The notes under the pieces: generated by a model | The model's input: the letters and a program-made list of their open reading frames with translations, nothing else | What the model was told of the DNA's origin: nothing | Databases searched by the model: none | NCBI RefSeq assembly: GCF_032917945.1 | Contig: NZ_CP136624.1 | Location: forward strand, 5,766,001-5,830,000 | Origin: Bradyrhizobium sp. sBnM-33 | Lineage (GTDB): Bacteria > Pseudomonadota > Alphaproteobacteria > Rhizobiales > Xanthobacteraceae | Direction of reading: 5' to 3' | DNA length: 64,000 bases | Part shown: piece after piece, positions 43,817 through 51,840 of the stretch | How positions within the stretch are numbered: position 1 is the first letter of the stretch | Layout: every line of letters begins with the position of its first letter | Program-made: the position numbers and the translations under genes

Positions 43817-45037
43817 GTGATCGAACCAATCCTCCTATTTGGCATACCCGTCGATTTTCTGCTGTTCGCGCTGACGCTGCTCGGCGTCGCTCTGTTCCAT
43901 CACCATACGCTGCGCGTTGCCCTGACGGGACTGGCCGCCATCGTGATCTACAAGCTGATCTTCACCGGCTTCAAATACGGTGCGGGTATTAATGGCCTCG
44001 GTCACCACATGGCCCATGAATGGGTTACGCTCGGCAATCTGTTCCTGCTGCTGATGGGGTTTGCGCTGCTGTCTCGACATTTCGAAGACAGCCGGATTCC
44101 GGACGAGATGCCGGCATTGCTGCCGGACGACTGGAAGGGTGGCGTCGTGCTGCTCGTCCTTGTGTTCGTGCTCTCGAGTTTCCTCGACAACATTGCCGCC
44201 GCGCTGATCGGCGGCACCGTCGCGCGACATGTATTCCAGGGCAAGGTTCACATCGGCTATCTCGCCGCGATCGTCGCGGCCTCGAACGCCGGCGGTGCGG
44301 GCAGCGTCGTCGGCGACACCACCACCACCATGATGTGGATCGCAGGCGTCAGCCCGCTCGCCGTCGTGGAGGCCTACGTCGCGGCCGTTGTCGCGATGCT
44401 GATCTTTGCGGTGCCGGCCGCAATCCAGCAGCAGCGCTTTTCGCCAATCCAGAAGAATCCGCCGAGCGGATTGAAGATCGACCGGACGCGGGTGTTCATC
44501 GTCGCCGCCATTCTCGTCGCGGCGCTGGCAGCGAACATCATTGCCAACGTGAAATTCCCGGCCGTGCTCGAGAGCGTCCCCGTTCTCGGCATCGCGGTGT
44601 GGGTGGTCATCCTGCTGACGGCAGGATTGCGCGCGCCGGATTGGAAGGTGATGCCGGAAACTTTCAAGGGCACCATCTTCCTGCTCGCGCTCGTCACCGC
44701 GGCCTCTCTTATGCCGGTCGAAAGGCTGCCGGTGGCGTCATGGCCGACTGCGTTTGGACTTGGCTTCATCTCTGCCGTGTTCGACAACATTCCCCTCACC
44801 GCGCTCGCGTTGAAGCAGGGCGGCTATGACTGGGGCTATCTCGCTTATGCGGTCGGATTCGGCGGCTCGATGATCTGGTTCGGCTCATCGGCCGGCGTCG
44901 CCTTGTCGAACATGTATCCGGAGGCGAAGTCCGTCGGACGCTGGGTCAGGCACGGCTGGCCTGTGGCGGTGGCCTACGTCATCGGTTTCCTGGTGATGCT
45001 CGCTATCCTTGGCTGGCATCCCGACCCGCGGGTTTAG
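43817..45037 (+). CDS. Ion-transporter superfamily membrane protein (SLC13/ArsB/NhaD-like)
   Basis: Polytopic inner-membrane protein of 406 residues with about 10-12 helices. The inverted-repeat signature occurs twice as (S/A)xxxDNIxxx: SSFLDNIAAALIGG (about 118) and SAVFDNIPLTALAL (about 318). Such pairs mark the substrate/Na+ clamshell loops of ArsB, NhaD and citrate transporters. The start is GTG 43817. Ion or anion specificity is not evident. A GATTGCCG hairpin lies after the stop. Confidence 0.85.
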   Translation: MIEPILLFGIPVDFLLFALTLLGVALFHHHTLRVALTGLAAIVIYKLIFTGFKYGAGINGLGHHMAHEWVTLGNLFLLLMGFALLSRHFEDSRIPDEMPALLPDDWKGGVVLLVLVFVLSSFLDNIAAALIGGTVARHVFQGKVHIGYLAAIVAASNAGGAGSVVGDTTTTMMWIAGVSPLAVVEAYVAAVVAMLIFAVPAAIQQQRFSPIQKNPPSGLKIDRTRVFIVAAILVAALAANIIANVKFPAVLESVPVLGIAVWVVILLTAGLRAPDWKVMPETFKGTIFLLALVTAASLMPVERLPVASWPTAFGLGFISAVFDNIPLTALALKQGGYDWGYLAYAVGFGGSMIWFGSSAGVALSNMYPEAKSVGRWVRHGWPVAVAYVIGFLVMLAILGWHPDPRV

Positions 45038-45050
45038 CGCGGTCGAAGGC

Positions 45051-45075
45051 GATTGCCGGCCTCGCGTCGGCAATC
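45051..45075. terminator. Hairpin after the ion transporter gene
   Basis: GATTGCCG and CGGCAATC form a perfect 8-bp stem with a 9-base loop, 13 bp after the stop. No T-run follows, so it is only a possible terminator. Confidence 0.45.
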
Positions 45076-45192
45076 ATCTATTGGCCGGCGAGGCTGTACC
45101 GACTCAGGCCGCAATGTTATCCAAGTTTCCGACTAGCTCTCGCACGCAACAACTCTGCCGGTGATTCGGCAGCAATCCGCGAGGTGATTGCA

Positions 45193-46074
45193 ATGGCATT
45201 TTTCAGGCGCGAGCTCGGCCCGATCGAGCGCTTCGAGGTTGCGCTGAAGGACAAGCTGACGGCGCGGCAGAAGTTGGCCGAGCGGTTGAGCGTCGCCGAA
45301 TCGGAACTTGCGGAAAAGCGCGCTGCCGCCGAACGGCTGGCGGTAGCCGGTGCCGACAATTCCCGGCTCGATCGGGCCGAAGCCAGCATGCGCGCCGTCG
45401 AAGACCGCGCCAAGACGTTGCGCGCCGAATTGGTGGAATTCGACGACCAGGTGGCCTCGGCCGAGCGCGCGCTCGCTGACGCCAAGGCCCAACGCGACCG
45501 CGACGCGCTGGCTGACCAGATCGAGGCGATGGCGGCGGCGATCGAACGGGCTGCACCCGGGTTCGAAGCCGGCACCACAGCGCTGGTCGAGGCCGTTACA
45601 AAAAGTGCGCTGTCGATACCTGAAGCGACCCGCTTCTCGACCAGTGTGGAAGCGGTGCGTAGCGAGGTCCGCGCCGCGGCGGATCTGATATGCTGGGAGC
45701 TGCGTTCCGCCGCGGTGCGCACGCGCGCGGGCAACGCCAACCTCGCCAATCCGGCGCCATCCCTGTCGGAGCAGCCGCCATCGGCAGAGACCGAGCGGCA
45801 ATTGATGTACACCCTCCATCCCCTGCGTTGGCGCGAGGACGGCAACGTGCGCAAAGTTCCCGCCTTTGCGTTGGTCGGGCTGCCCAAGGCGCTGCTGCCG
45901 GTAGCGCTGCAGCATCAGCACGTCGATCATCTCAATGCCCGCCGCGTGCAGACCCTGATGCATCTTCACGGCAGCGCAGGGAATGGCGAACCGCAAGACG
46001 ATGATCCGCAGCTTGTCGATCTGGACGCCTTGCTCACAGAGGAAACGCAGAGCGCGCAAGCCGATGTTGCCTGA
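45193..46074 (+). CDS. Hypothetical coiled-coil protein
   Basis: Protein of 293 residues, not recognised. ATG 45193 has GAGG eight bases upstream; GTG 45184 is in frame. There is no signal peptide. Residues 8-135 are strongly helical, with heptads of Leu/Ala and charged residues (a coiled coil about 20-120, e.g. AERLSVAESELAEKRAAAER). The C-terminal half has TLHPLRWREDGNVRKVPAF and a HQHVDHLNARRVQTLMHLHG stretch rich in His. Structure suggests an oligomeric scaffold or phage-like accessory protein, without direct evidence. The reverse strand is also open over this stretch but lacks good start context. Confidence 0.62.
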   Translation: MAFFRRELGPIERFEVALKDKLTARQKLAERLSVAESELAEKRAAAERLAVAGADNSRLDRAEASMRAVEDRAKTLRAELVEFDDQVASAERALADAKAQRDRDALADQIEAMAAAIERAAPGFEAGTTALVEAVTKSALSIPEATRFSTSVEAVRSEVRAAADLICWELRSAAVRTRAGNANLANPAPSLSEQPPSAETERQLMYTLHPLRWREDGNVRKVPAFALVGLPKALLPVALQHQHVDHLNARRVQTLMHLHGSAGNGEPQDDDPQLVDLDALLTEETQSAQADVA

Positions 46075-46160
46075 GCCAGCGCAGATGGCCACCGACAAGC
46101 GCTGAACCAACCGCTCCAGCGGACGTTGTCCGGGTTCATTCATGAAGCCGGCTTTCGAGG

Positions 46161-47001
46161 ATGCGGCTACGCGTCGTCACGCTCAACGTCTGGAATCGGC
46201 AAGGCGATCCGAAACGAACCGGCTTGATCAATCGGGAACTGCGCCGGCTGGCTCCCGACCTCGTGTCATTCCAGGAAGTGGTCAAATCGCCGGACCATTC
46301 GCAACTCGACGAGTTGATCCACGACACCGGTCTGCATGGAACGCATCAGGCTGACGTGTTGCGCACCATCCCGCCGCATGCCGATCGTTTTGGTGGAAGC
46401 GCCATCGCGACGCGGTGGCCGCATCGCGTCGAGGAAGTCCTCGATCTGCGGATGTCGGATGCGAACGATGTCCCCTGGTGTTCGCTGGCAGTAACGGTGC
46501 CGCTACCCGGCGAGGGCGATCTTTTGTTCATCGCCGCTACTACCTCGTGGCGGCTCGCCGCGGAAAGCCCGGGAACGGCAGGTCGTTGCGCTGACGGATC
46601 TCGACGCGCGTCACCGGCAGCCGCTTCCAACCGTCATCGCCGGCGACTTCAACGCAACGCCTGACGCGGCCAGCATTCGCTACCTCACCGGACTGCAGTC
46701 GCTCGGCGGACGAAGCGTCAAGTATCACGACGCCTGGGAAGTTGCAGGCGAAGGTCAGGGTTATACCTGGAGCGTCGACAATCCAAATGCACAGTCGGAG
46801 ATCGGCGGGATCGTCCGTCAGCCGCGTCATCGGCGCAGGGTCGATTACGCGTTCGTGGGCTCCTGGGACGCCCACCCGAAGGCGAGCTGCGAGGTTCAGG
46901 CCGCCTCGCTCGCATTCGACCTGCCGGTCGACGGCATCTGGCCCAGCGACCATTTTGGCGTCGTGGCCGATCTGGAAATCAGCGCCGCTCCCTCCGCGTG
47001 A
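46161..47001 (+). pseudogene. Endonuclease/exonuclease/phosphatase-family gene with a frameshift
   Basis: The N-terminal part from ATG 46161 reads LRVVTLNVWNRQGD and LVSFQEVV (catalytic Asn and Glu of the EEP fold). After about 46560 the frame must move by +1 to continue as ARERQVVALTDLDARHRQ, TVIAGDFNATPD (catalytic D-x-N), VDYAFVG and WPSDHFGVVADL (catalytic SDH), ending with TGA at 46999-47001. Rejoined it is about 279 residues and carries every catalytic motif, so the lesion (one extra base near GGAAAGCC) is recent, or an assembly error. Confidence 0.8.
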
Positions 47002-47171
47002 GGAAGTTTACCCTGGCCCTTGCAGCCGAGCACTGTCCGAAATCGGCTCTGGCAACATCGCCACCACGGTTCCTTCGGGAATCGGGTGGCGGCGGCGCCT
47101 TCATCCTGCGATCCCAAACGCCAAGCCGTGCCGTTGAATCAAGGCAAGGCGATTGCAGTTGGAGAAGGCCA

Positions 47172-47657
47172 ATGAAATCCGAAAGCGATCTGACGACCCG
47201 AAATCCGTTCGGCGTCATGGACGTTCCAAATCCCGGTGATGACGACGTGATGCAGTTCGCTCGCATCACGATGCCGGAAGAATCCGCCACCGACGAGAAT
47301 GCAAAACCATGGAGCCCTGGAGATGCGAGCTACCAGCGCGGCACGATCGATGGTGAGTGGTCGAGCCGCTGGAAGGGTGCTGCAGACCCAACCATCCCGG
47401 GCGATGCCCCCGATAAATGGAAACAGGGCCGGGGCGAAGCGAGAACCGTGGGAGACCGCGTGTACCTGTTGTTCGACTGGAATTCCGGCGCGCGCCGGGG
47501 ACTGATCGAGGCACGGCGCGAAGGTCCGCGGCGGCTGGTCGGCAAGTATATCAATCTGAACAACCCGGAGATCACGGTGCCCTGGGTCGGCCTGGTGGTG
47601 AGCGACCAGCGAATAGACGGTTACTTTGCGCAAGGCCGGGTGGATTTCCGGAGGTAG
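47172..47657 (+). CDS. Hypothetical protein
   Basis: Soluble protein of 161 residues without signal or membrane segments. ATG 47172 has GGAGAAGG three bases upstream. Trp- and Gly-rich beta segments are visible: SYQRGTIDGEWSSRWKGAAD, VYLLFDWNSGARRGLIEARR and KYINLNNPEITVPWVGLVVS, ending DGYFAQGRVDFRR. This looks like a small beta-barrel or lipocalin-like fold, but I cannot place it in a family. It is convergent with the GlxA regulator gene (14-bp gap). Confidence 0.75.
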   Translation: MKSESDLTTRNPFGVMDVPNPGDDDVMQFARITMPEESATDENAKPWSPGDASYQRGTIDGEWSSRWKGAADPTIPGDAPDKWKQGRGEARTVGDRVYLLFDWNSGARRGLIEARREGPRRLVGKYINLNNPEITVPWVGLVVSDQRIDGYFAQGRVDFRR

Positions 47658-47671
47658 CGGCTTCCGTTCAC

Positions 47672-48610
47672 CTACCCTGCCCGCGCCGCGCGGCGCAGTG
47701 ATTGCGGGGGCTGGCCGAAGGCGCGGATGAACGCGCGGCGCATCCGCTCCGGGTCGCGGAAGCCCGTGGTTTGCGCGACCCGCTCAATCGCCTCGCTGGA
47801 GGACTGCACGCGTTGCCGCGCCACCTCGATGCGCAGCCGTTCCACCGCCTTTGACGGCGTGGTGCCGGTCTCGGCCATGAAGGCGCGGGTAAAATGCCGT
47901 GAGCTCATGCCGGCCTGCTCGGCGAGGTCCTCGACCGTGAGCGGCGCATCGAGGTTCTCGCGCGCCCAGGCCAGCAGCGGCCCGAAGCGGCCGTTCGGTG
48001 CCTTCAATTCCAGAAGCGAGGAGAATTGCGACTGGCCGCCGCTGCGGCGGTGATACAGCACGAGCTGTTTGGCGGTCTTCTGCGCGATCTCGTCGCCACA
48101 GTCCTCCGCGATCATCGCCAGCGACAGATCGATGCCGGCCGATATCCCCGCCGACGTCCAGACGTCGCCGTCGCGCACGAAGATGCGATCGGGCTCCAGC
48201 TTCACCTGCGGATAGGTTTTCAGAAAATGTCGCGTGCGCTGCCAATGCGTGGTGGCGCGGCGACCATCGAGCAGGCCGGCTTCCGCGAGGACGTAGGCGC
48301 CGGAGCAGACGCTGGCGATGCGGATGCCGCGTTTGGCAATCGTGCGCACGAAGCCGATCGTCTTTTCGCATATGGCGGCCTGCCGCACGCCCTCGCCGCC
48401 GGCGACGATCAGCGTCGTGATCGCGGATGCCGATTTCAATCCTTGCGCGACGATCTCGACGCCCGACGACGAGCGCACCGGCCCTGGCGTCACCGCCAGA
48501 ACGCGGATCGCGGGCGCGCCCTCGGCAAAGCGCGCCGCGATCTCGAACGCCGAGATCGGCCCGGCAGCGTCGAGCAACTGGAAATCCGGAAACACGAGAA
48601 CGCCGATCAT
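47672..48610 (-). CDS. GlxA-family regulator: DJ-1/PfpI domain plus AraC DNA-binding domain
   Basis: Regulator of 312 residues. The N-terminal DJ-1/PfpI domain (about 1-180) has the nucleophile-elbow ASVCSGAYVLAEAGLLDG and ATTHW. The C-terminal AraC domain (about 210-310) has two HTHs (LTVEDLAEQAGMSSRHFTRAF and AIERVAQTTGFRDPERMRRAF). The start ATG 48610 is where the domain begins; the frame continues upstream into the divergent gene. It is divergent from an isonitrile-hydratase-like gene with related PfpI fold, separated by 112 bp, a common pairing. Confidence 0.9.
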   Translation of the reverse strand: MIGVLVFPDFQLLDAAGPISAFEIAARFAEGAPAIRVLAVTPGPVRSSSGVEIVAQGLKSASAITTLIVAGGEGVRQAAICEKTIGFVRTIAKRGIRIASVCSGAYVLAEAGLLDGRRATTHWQRTRHFLKTYPQVKLEPDRIFVRDGDVWTSAGISAGIDLSLAMIAEDCGDEIAQKTAKQLVLYHRRSGGQSQFSSLLELKAPNGRFGPLLAWARENLDAPLTVEDLAEQAGMSSRHFTRAFMAETGTTPSKAVERLRIEVARQRVQSSSEAIERVAQTTGFRDPERMRRAFIRAFGQPPQSLRRAARAG

Positions 48611-48634
48611 GAGGTTTGCCCGCTTTTGGCCGAT

Positions 48635-48667
48635 GTCCTGAAATGAGGGAAAAATGCCATTTCGGAC
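48635..48667. promoter_or_regulatory. Possible GlxA-type operator
   Basis: GTCCTGAAATG and CATTTCGGAC are inverted half-sites (one extra T in the left arm) separated by 12 bases, in the divergent gap between the AraC-type regulator and the isonitrile-hydratase-like gene. Confidence 0.4.
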
Positions 48668-48722
48668 GTGAAGCGACCATGACAGGATACGCTTCGTCAA
48701 GCCAAATTTTCCGGAGGTCCCG

Positions 48723-49427
48723 ATGTCCGCGCCGTCTCCAACACCCACGCCGCTGCAAATCGGTCTCGTGCTGTTCCCGCGCGTCACGCAGCTCGACTTC
48801 ACCGGTCCCTTGCAGGTGTTCTCCAGCCTGCCCGGCGCCAACGTGCATTTGATCTGGAAGCGGATCGAGCCGGTCACGAGCGATTCCGTGCTGGTGCTGA
48901 CGCCGACCACGACCTTTGCCGACTGCCCGCAGCTCGACGTCATCTGCGTGCCCGGCGGGTTCGGCACCGACGACATGATCAACGACGAGGAGATGCTGGC
49001 CTTCCTGCGCAAGCAGGCGCCAGGTGCAAAATACATCACCTCGGTTTGCACGGGATCGCTGGTGCTCGGCGCCGCCGGCCTGCTCAAGGGCTATCGCGCG
49101 GCGACGCACTGGACGGCGATGGATTTTCTGAGCGCGTTCGGTGCGATCCCGACCAAGACGCGCGTCTGCGTCGACCGCAACCGCGTCACCGGCGGCGGCG
49201 TTACCGCGGGCATCGATTTCGCTCTGACGCTGGTCTCGCTGCTGCACGACCAGAAGACCGCGGAGGCGATCCAGCTCCGGCTCGAATACAACCCGGCGCC
49301 GCCGTTCAATTCCGGCTCACCCGACACCGCGCCGCCGGAAGTACTGGCCTTCATGAAGGACCGGATTGCGCAAGCGCAAATCCGCCGCGGCGAGATGATC
49401 GATCGCGCCGCCGCACGGCTGGGGTAG
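48723..49427 (+). CDS. DJ-1/PfpI-family protein, isonitrile hydratase-like
   Basis: Cytosolic protein of 234 residues. It closely resembles isonitrile hydratase (InhA), which hydrates isonitriles to N-substituted formamides: FPRVTQLDFTGPLQVFSSLPG, CVPGGFGTDDMI, catalytic Cys in ITSVCTGSLVLGAAGLL, AATHW, and the C-terminal RLEYNPAPPFNSGSP extension typical of that group. ATG 48723 has GGAGG four bases upstream. The divergent GlxA-type regulator may respond to its substrate. Other PfpI functions cannot be excluded. Confidence 0.85.
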   Translation: MSAPSPTPTPLQIGLVLFPRVTQLDFTGPLQVFSSLPGANVHLIWKRIEPVTSDSVLVLTPTTTFADCPQLDVICVPGGFGTDDMINDEEMLAFLRKQAPGAKYITSVCTGSLVLGAAGLLKGYRAATHWTAMDFLSAFGAIPTKTRVCVDRNRVTGGGVTAGIDFALTLVSLLHDQKTAEAIQLRLEYNPAPPFNSGSPDTAPPEVLAFMKDRIAQAQIRRGEMIDRAAARLG

Positions 49428-49440
49428 CGTCGTTTGCATT

Positions 49441-49533
49441 CGTGTCCCGGACGCGGCGCGGCACGAAAGTGACGCGACGCAGAGCCGCGGCTCTGCGGTG
49501 CATCGTTACACACTGCACCGCGTCCGGGACACG
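49441..49533. repeat. Palindromic intergenic element
   Basis: Perfect 16-bp terminal inverted repeats (CGTGTCCCGGACGCGG and complement) bound an element whose centre is a 16-bp perfect palindrome, CAGAGCCGCGGCTCTG (49480-49495). It shares GCGTCCGGGAC ends with the element at 33050-33096. Confidence 0.8.
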
Positions 49534-49553
49534 TGACCGCCGTCACAGCAGAA

Positions 49554-49583
49554 AAAGGCCGCCTGGTTTCCCAGACGGCCTTT
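49554..49583. terminator. Intrinsic terminator
   Basis: AAAGGCCG pairs with CGGCCTTT, with an inner CTGG/CCAG stem after one mismatch, then a short T-run. It lies 127 bp after the isonitrile-hydratase-like gene, beyond the palindromic element. Confidence 0.7.
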
Positions 49584-49877
49584 CCTGTCCTACGGCAGCC
49601 ACACATTAGCGGGCGATTTCAGAACCTCTGCACCGGGGGCCTATCTCCCGGCCGTGTCCTACTCGGTGACCGCTGCAAATCGGGACAGTCGCGACTGGAG
49701 CCCGACACCGACGCGATGGTTTCCCACCTCCGTAAGATGGCTACATTGAGCCGCGACAACGCGGATGACGCAAGACGCCGGCGGCGGATGTCCCCGCTGA
49801 TCCCGTTATTCACAGACCTGGATCAAGATCCAACGAGACCTCGCGGCGCGTGCGGATTGCCGATCGTCCGGGCACGG
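49584..49877. other. Stretch without a recognised gene
   Basis: Frames are open on both strands but neither codes for anything recognisable, and codon composition is uneven. I see no RNA gene signature. The 3' end of the membrane-protein gene borders it. Confidence 0.4.
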
Positions 49878-50582
49878 TCATCGTTGCGCGGCCTCGCTGC
49901 CCTTATCAGCCCGCGCTAGTTGCGCGAAAACGACGGCGTGCACAATCAGGAACATCGGCACCAGCACGGTCGGAATCAGCGACCACGGCAGCATCTGCAC
50001 CGCTTCCGAGCCTGCCCCGGCGTGGATCAACTGCAGCGGCGAGCCGTTCGCCGAGATGACGCCAAGTGCGATCGCGACCCCGAGATCGAGCATACCGAAT
50101 GCGTTCCAGGCCCAAATCAGCGCTTTGCCTTGTCCGCCTAGCGCGAGCCAGGCCACTGGCAACGCGAGCACGCCGGTGATGATGTCGCCCCAGCCTGCCG
50201 AATATGGAAATGGTCCGCCAAGCCGGCCTTCGGCCGCGAGCAGGATGAAGAATCCTCCCGCGACGCGCCAGACGTTGAGACCGATCAGAAACGGCATCGG
50301 CATCCCGAGCAGCGAAGCTCGCACGGGCGCGGAAATCGACGTCGCAACGGCAGTCGCGACCAGCGGAAATGCGATCACGGTGCCGATCATCAGGGGGCCG
50401 AGCGGACTGGCGCCGCGGAATTGGTTTGTGGCCGCGAGCGCGGCGGCCAACCCCGTCCACAGACCGGCGCCGACGGAAACGGTGATACGCTGCGACATGC
50501 TGATCGGCATCGCGCCGGTGAGCGCATTGACGCTGACGACGATGGCGGCGACGAGCACGATGGTTCCGATGAAGTCTAGCAT
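49878..50582 (-). CDS. Multi-pass membrane protein, MarR-regulon candidate
   Basis: Inner-membrane protein of 234 residues with about seven hydrophobic helices (first at 4-22, IGTIVLVAAIVVSVNAL). Family not recognised; the PFPYSAGWGDIITGVLALPVAW segment is reminiscent of small uncharacterised rhizobial membrane proteins. ATG 50582 has AGGAGAG six bases upstream. A GTGTA-N2-TACAC palindrome lies 16 bp upstream and matches the one before the neighbouring marR gene, so it is probably repressed by that MarR protein. An efflux or stress role is a guess. Confidence 0.8.
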   Translation of the reverse strand: MLDFIGTIVLVAAIVVSVNALTGAMPISMSQRITVSVGAGLWTGLAAALAATNQFRGASPLGPLMIGTVIAFPLVATAVATSISAPVRASLLGMPMPFLIGLNVWRVAGGFFILLAAEGRLGGPFPYSAGWGDIITGVLALPVAWLALGGQGKALIWAWNAFGMLDLGVAIALGVISANGSPLQLIHAGAGSEAVQMLPWSLIPTVLVPMFLIVHAVVFAQLARADKGSEAAQR

Positions 50583-50597
50583 GATATCTCTCCTTTG

Positions 50598-50611
50598 CGT
50601 GTATCTACACG
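50598..50611. promoter_or_regulatory. MarR operator, site 2 (membrane protein gene)
   Basis: CGTGTA-TC-TACACG is a perfect 6-2-6 palindrome, 16 bp upstream of the membrane protein start. It has the same GTGTA-N2-TACAC core as the site upstream of the marR gene. Confidence 0.7.
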
Positions 50612-50652
50612 TATCGAGATGAAGGAAATTTCAGCCGAAGGCCTTTAGCGTT

Positions 50653-51096
50653 TCATCCCAGATTTCGAGAACTCAAGAGCTTCAGCGCGGCCTGACCATC
50701 CGTGCCGAGCAGCTTGCCGATCTGCGCCTGCGCCCTCGACCAAAAAGGAAAGCTGCGGCGCACCACGTTCCTGCCCTGCGTGGTAATGCCGACCATGCGC
50801 GCGCGCGGATCGTCGCCCGTTTTGATCGAGATCCAACTTTCCTGCTCGAGCCGCGTTAGGTTGCGGGTCAGCGTGGTGCGCTCCATGCCGAGAATGCCGG
50901 CCAGCCTGCCGATCGGCACCTCCCCTCGCAGCATCAACTGCGACAGGATCGTGAACTGGGTGATCCGAATTCCGGATTCCTGCATGTAGGAATCGTACAG
51001 CCGCGTGATCTTTCGCGCGGCCTGCCGCGATGCCAGACAGAAACAGCCGGCGGCGGCCATATAGTCAGCGGTGTCGGGATCATTCGGCTGCTTCAT
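50653..51096 (-). CDS. MarR-family transcriptional regulator
   Basis: Dimeric winged-helix repressor of 147 residues. The core is QFTILSQLMLRGEVPIGRLAGILGMERTTLTRNLTRLEQESWI (about 47-89), then the wing with DPRARMVGITTQGR. An N-terminal Cys pair (GCFCLASRQAA, about 18-21) could sense oxidants or electrophiles, as in OhrR-type proteins, though the position is unusual. ATG 51096; a perfect GTGTA-type palindrome lies 7 bp upstream, implying autorepression. The membrane protein gene downstream carries the same site. Confidence 0.92.
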   Translation of the reverse strand: MKQPNDPDTADYMAAAGCFCLASRQAARKITRLYDSYMQESGIRITQFTILSQLMLRGEVPIGRLAGILGMERTTLTRNLTRLEQESWISIKTGDDPRARMVGITTQGRNVVRRSFPFWSRAQAQIGKLLGTDGQAALKLLSSRNLG

Positions 51097-51102
51097 AAGA
51101 AG

Positions 51103-51116
51103 GGTGTATATACACC
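51103..51116. promoter_or_regulatory. MarR operator, site 1 (marR gene)
   Basis: GGTGTATATACACC is a perfect 14-bp palindrome, 7 bp upstream of the marR start. Confidence 0.72.
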
Positions 51117-51169
51117 TATTTTGATCCGCAAGAGCCCTTAGAGGGCCTGTCGCTAAACTAACCGTGAAG

Positions 51170-51580
51170 TCAGCTTCCCGGCGTCCAGGGCTGATAGTCG
51201 CCGGTCGCCTTGGGGCGGCGGCCGCTGGCGAGCGTCGAGCCGGAGGGGCGGTAGGCCGCAGGCGTGCCGGTCAGGTTCGGCACATGCGGCTTTTCCCACT
51301 CGCGCGGCGTGTAGCTCTCTTCGGTCGGCGGGGTATCGACAACGTGATGTAGCCAGCCATGCCATGACGGCGGCACCCGGCTCGCCTCGGCATACCCGTT
51401 ATAGATCACCCAGCGGCGCTCGAAGCCCAGCGTCGGATCGATCTTACCGCCCTTGGTGCGGTAGTAGCGGTTGCCCTGCTCGTCCTGGCCGACCAATTCG
51501 CCGAACCGCCACGTCCATAATTGCGTGCCGAACGTCTGGCCGTTCCACCAAGTGAAAAATTTCAGCAGAAACAGCTTCAT
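51170..51580 (-). CDS. NADH:ubiquinone oxidoreductase accessory subunit NDUFA12-like
   Basis: Small complex I accessory subunit of 136 residues found in alphaproteobacteria and mitochondria (B17.2 family), peripheral to the peripheral arm. Family residues include LLKFFTWWNGQTFGTQLWTWRFGE, LVGQDEQGNRYYRTKGG, RRWVIYNGYAEASRVPPSWHGWLHH and DTPPTEE. The main nuo operon is not in the window. In related genomes this gene sits close to the DUF2155/aat/accC cluster, 10 kb away here. Confidence 0.93.
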   Translation of the reverse strand: MKLFLLKFFTWWNGQTFGTQLWTWRFGELVGQDEQGNRYYRTKGGKIDPTLGFERRWVIYNGYAEASRVPPSWHGWLHHVVDTPPTEESYTPREWEKPHVPNLTGTPAAYRPSGSTLASGRRPKATGDYQPWTPGS

Positions 51581-51840
51581 GAGAGCTCGGCCGGTTCGAG
51601 ATGTCGTGCCGCTCTGATGCCACCGGCGGCACGGATTGTCCAGACAAAGGCTGATACCGCGGCTCGGTTGCCGGTAACCGCGAATGCGCCCTCGCCCAGT
51701 CGCGAAATCGGCGCAATCCGTTCATTCCGGGTACAGTTCCGACCTGACAGGCTGAGGTTGCGGGCAGTCAATAGGCGAGCTCGGGAACGTCCGCCCCGTG
51801 AAGGGGTTAGGCACCTATATTCCCGCAAATGGAGCCGACA

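Noticed and set aside
45133..46143. Minus-strand frame opposite the coiled-coil protein
   Set aside because: The plus frame has a proper ribosome site and heptad pattern; the minus product is Arg/Gly-rich shadow sequence.
49533..49919. Plus-strand open frame of 128 codons after the terminator
   Set aside because: No ribosome site, overlaps a terminator and the membrane-protein gene end, and composition is unlike the neighbours.
51784..51808. GGAAC-N16-GGTT as a sigma-EcfG promoter of the BA14K gene
   Set aside because: The -10 part has one mismatch (GGTT for CGTT) in a four-base core, too weak to claim.
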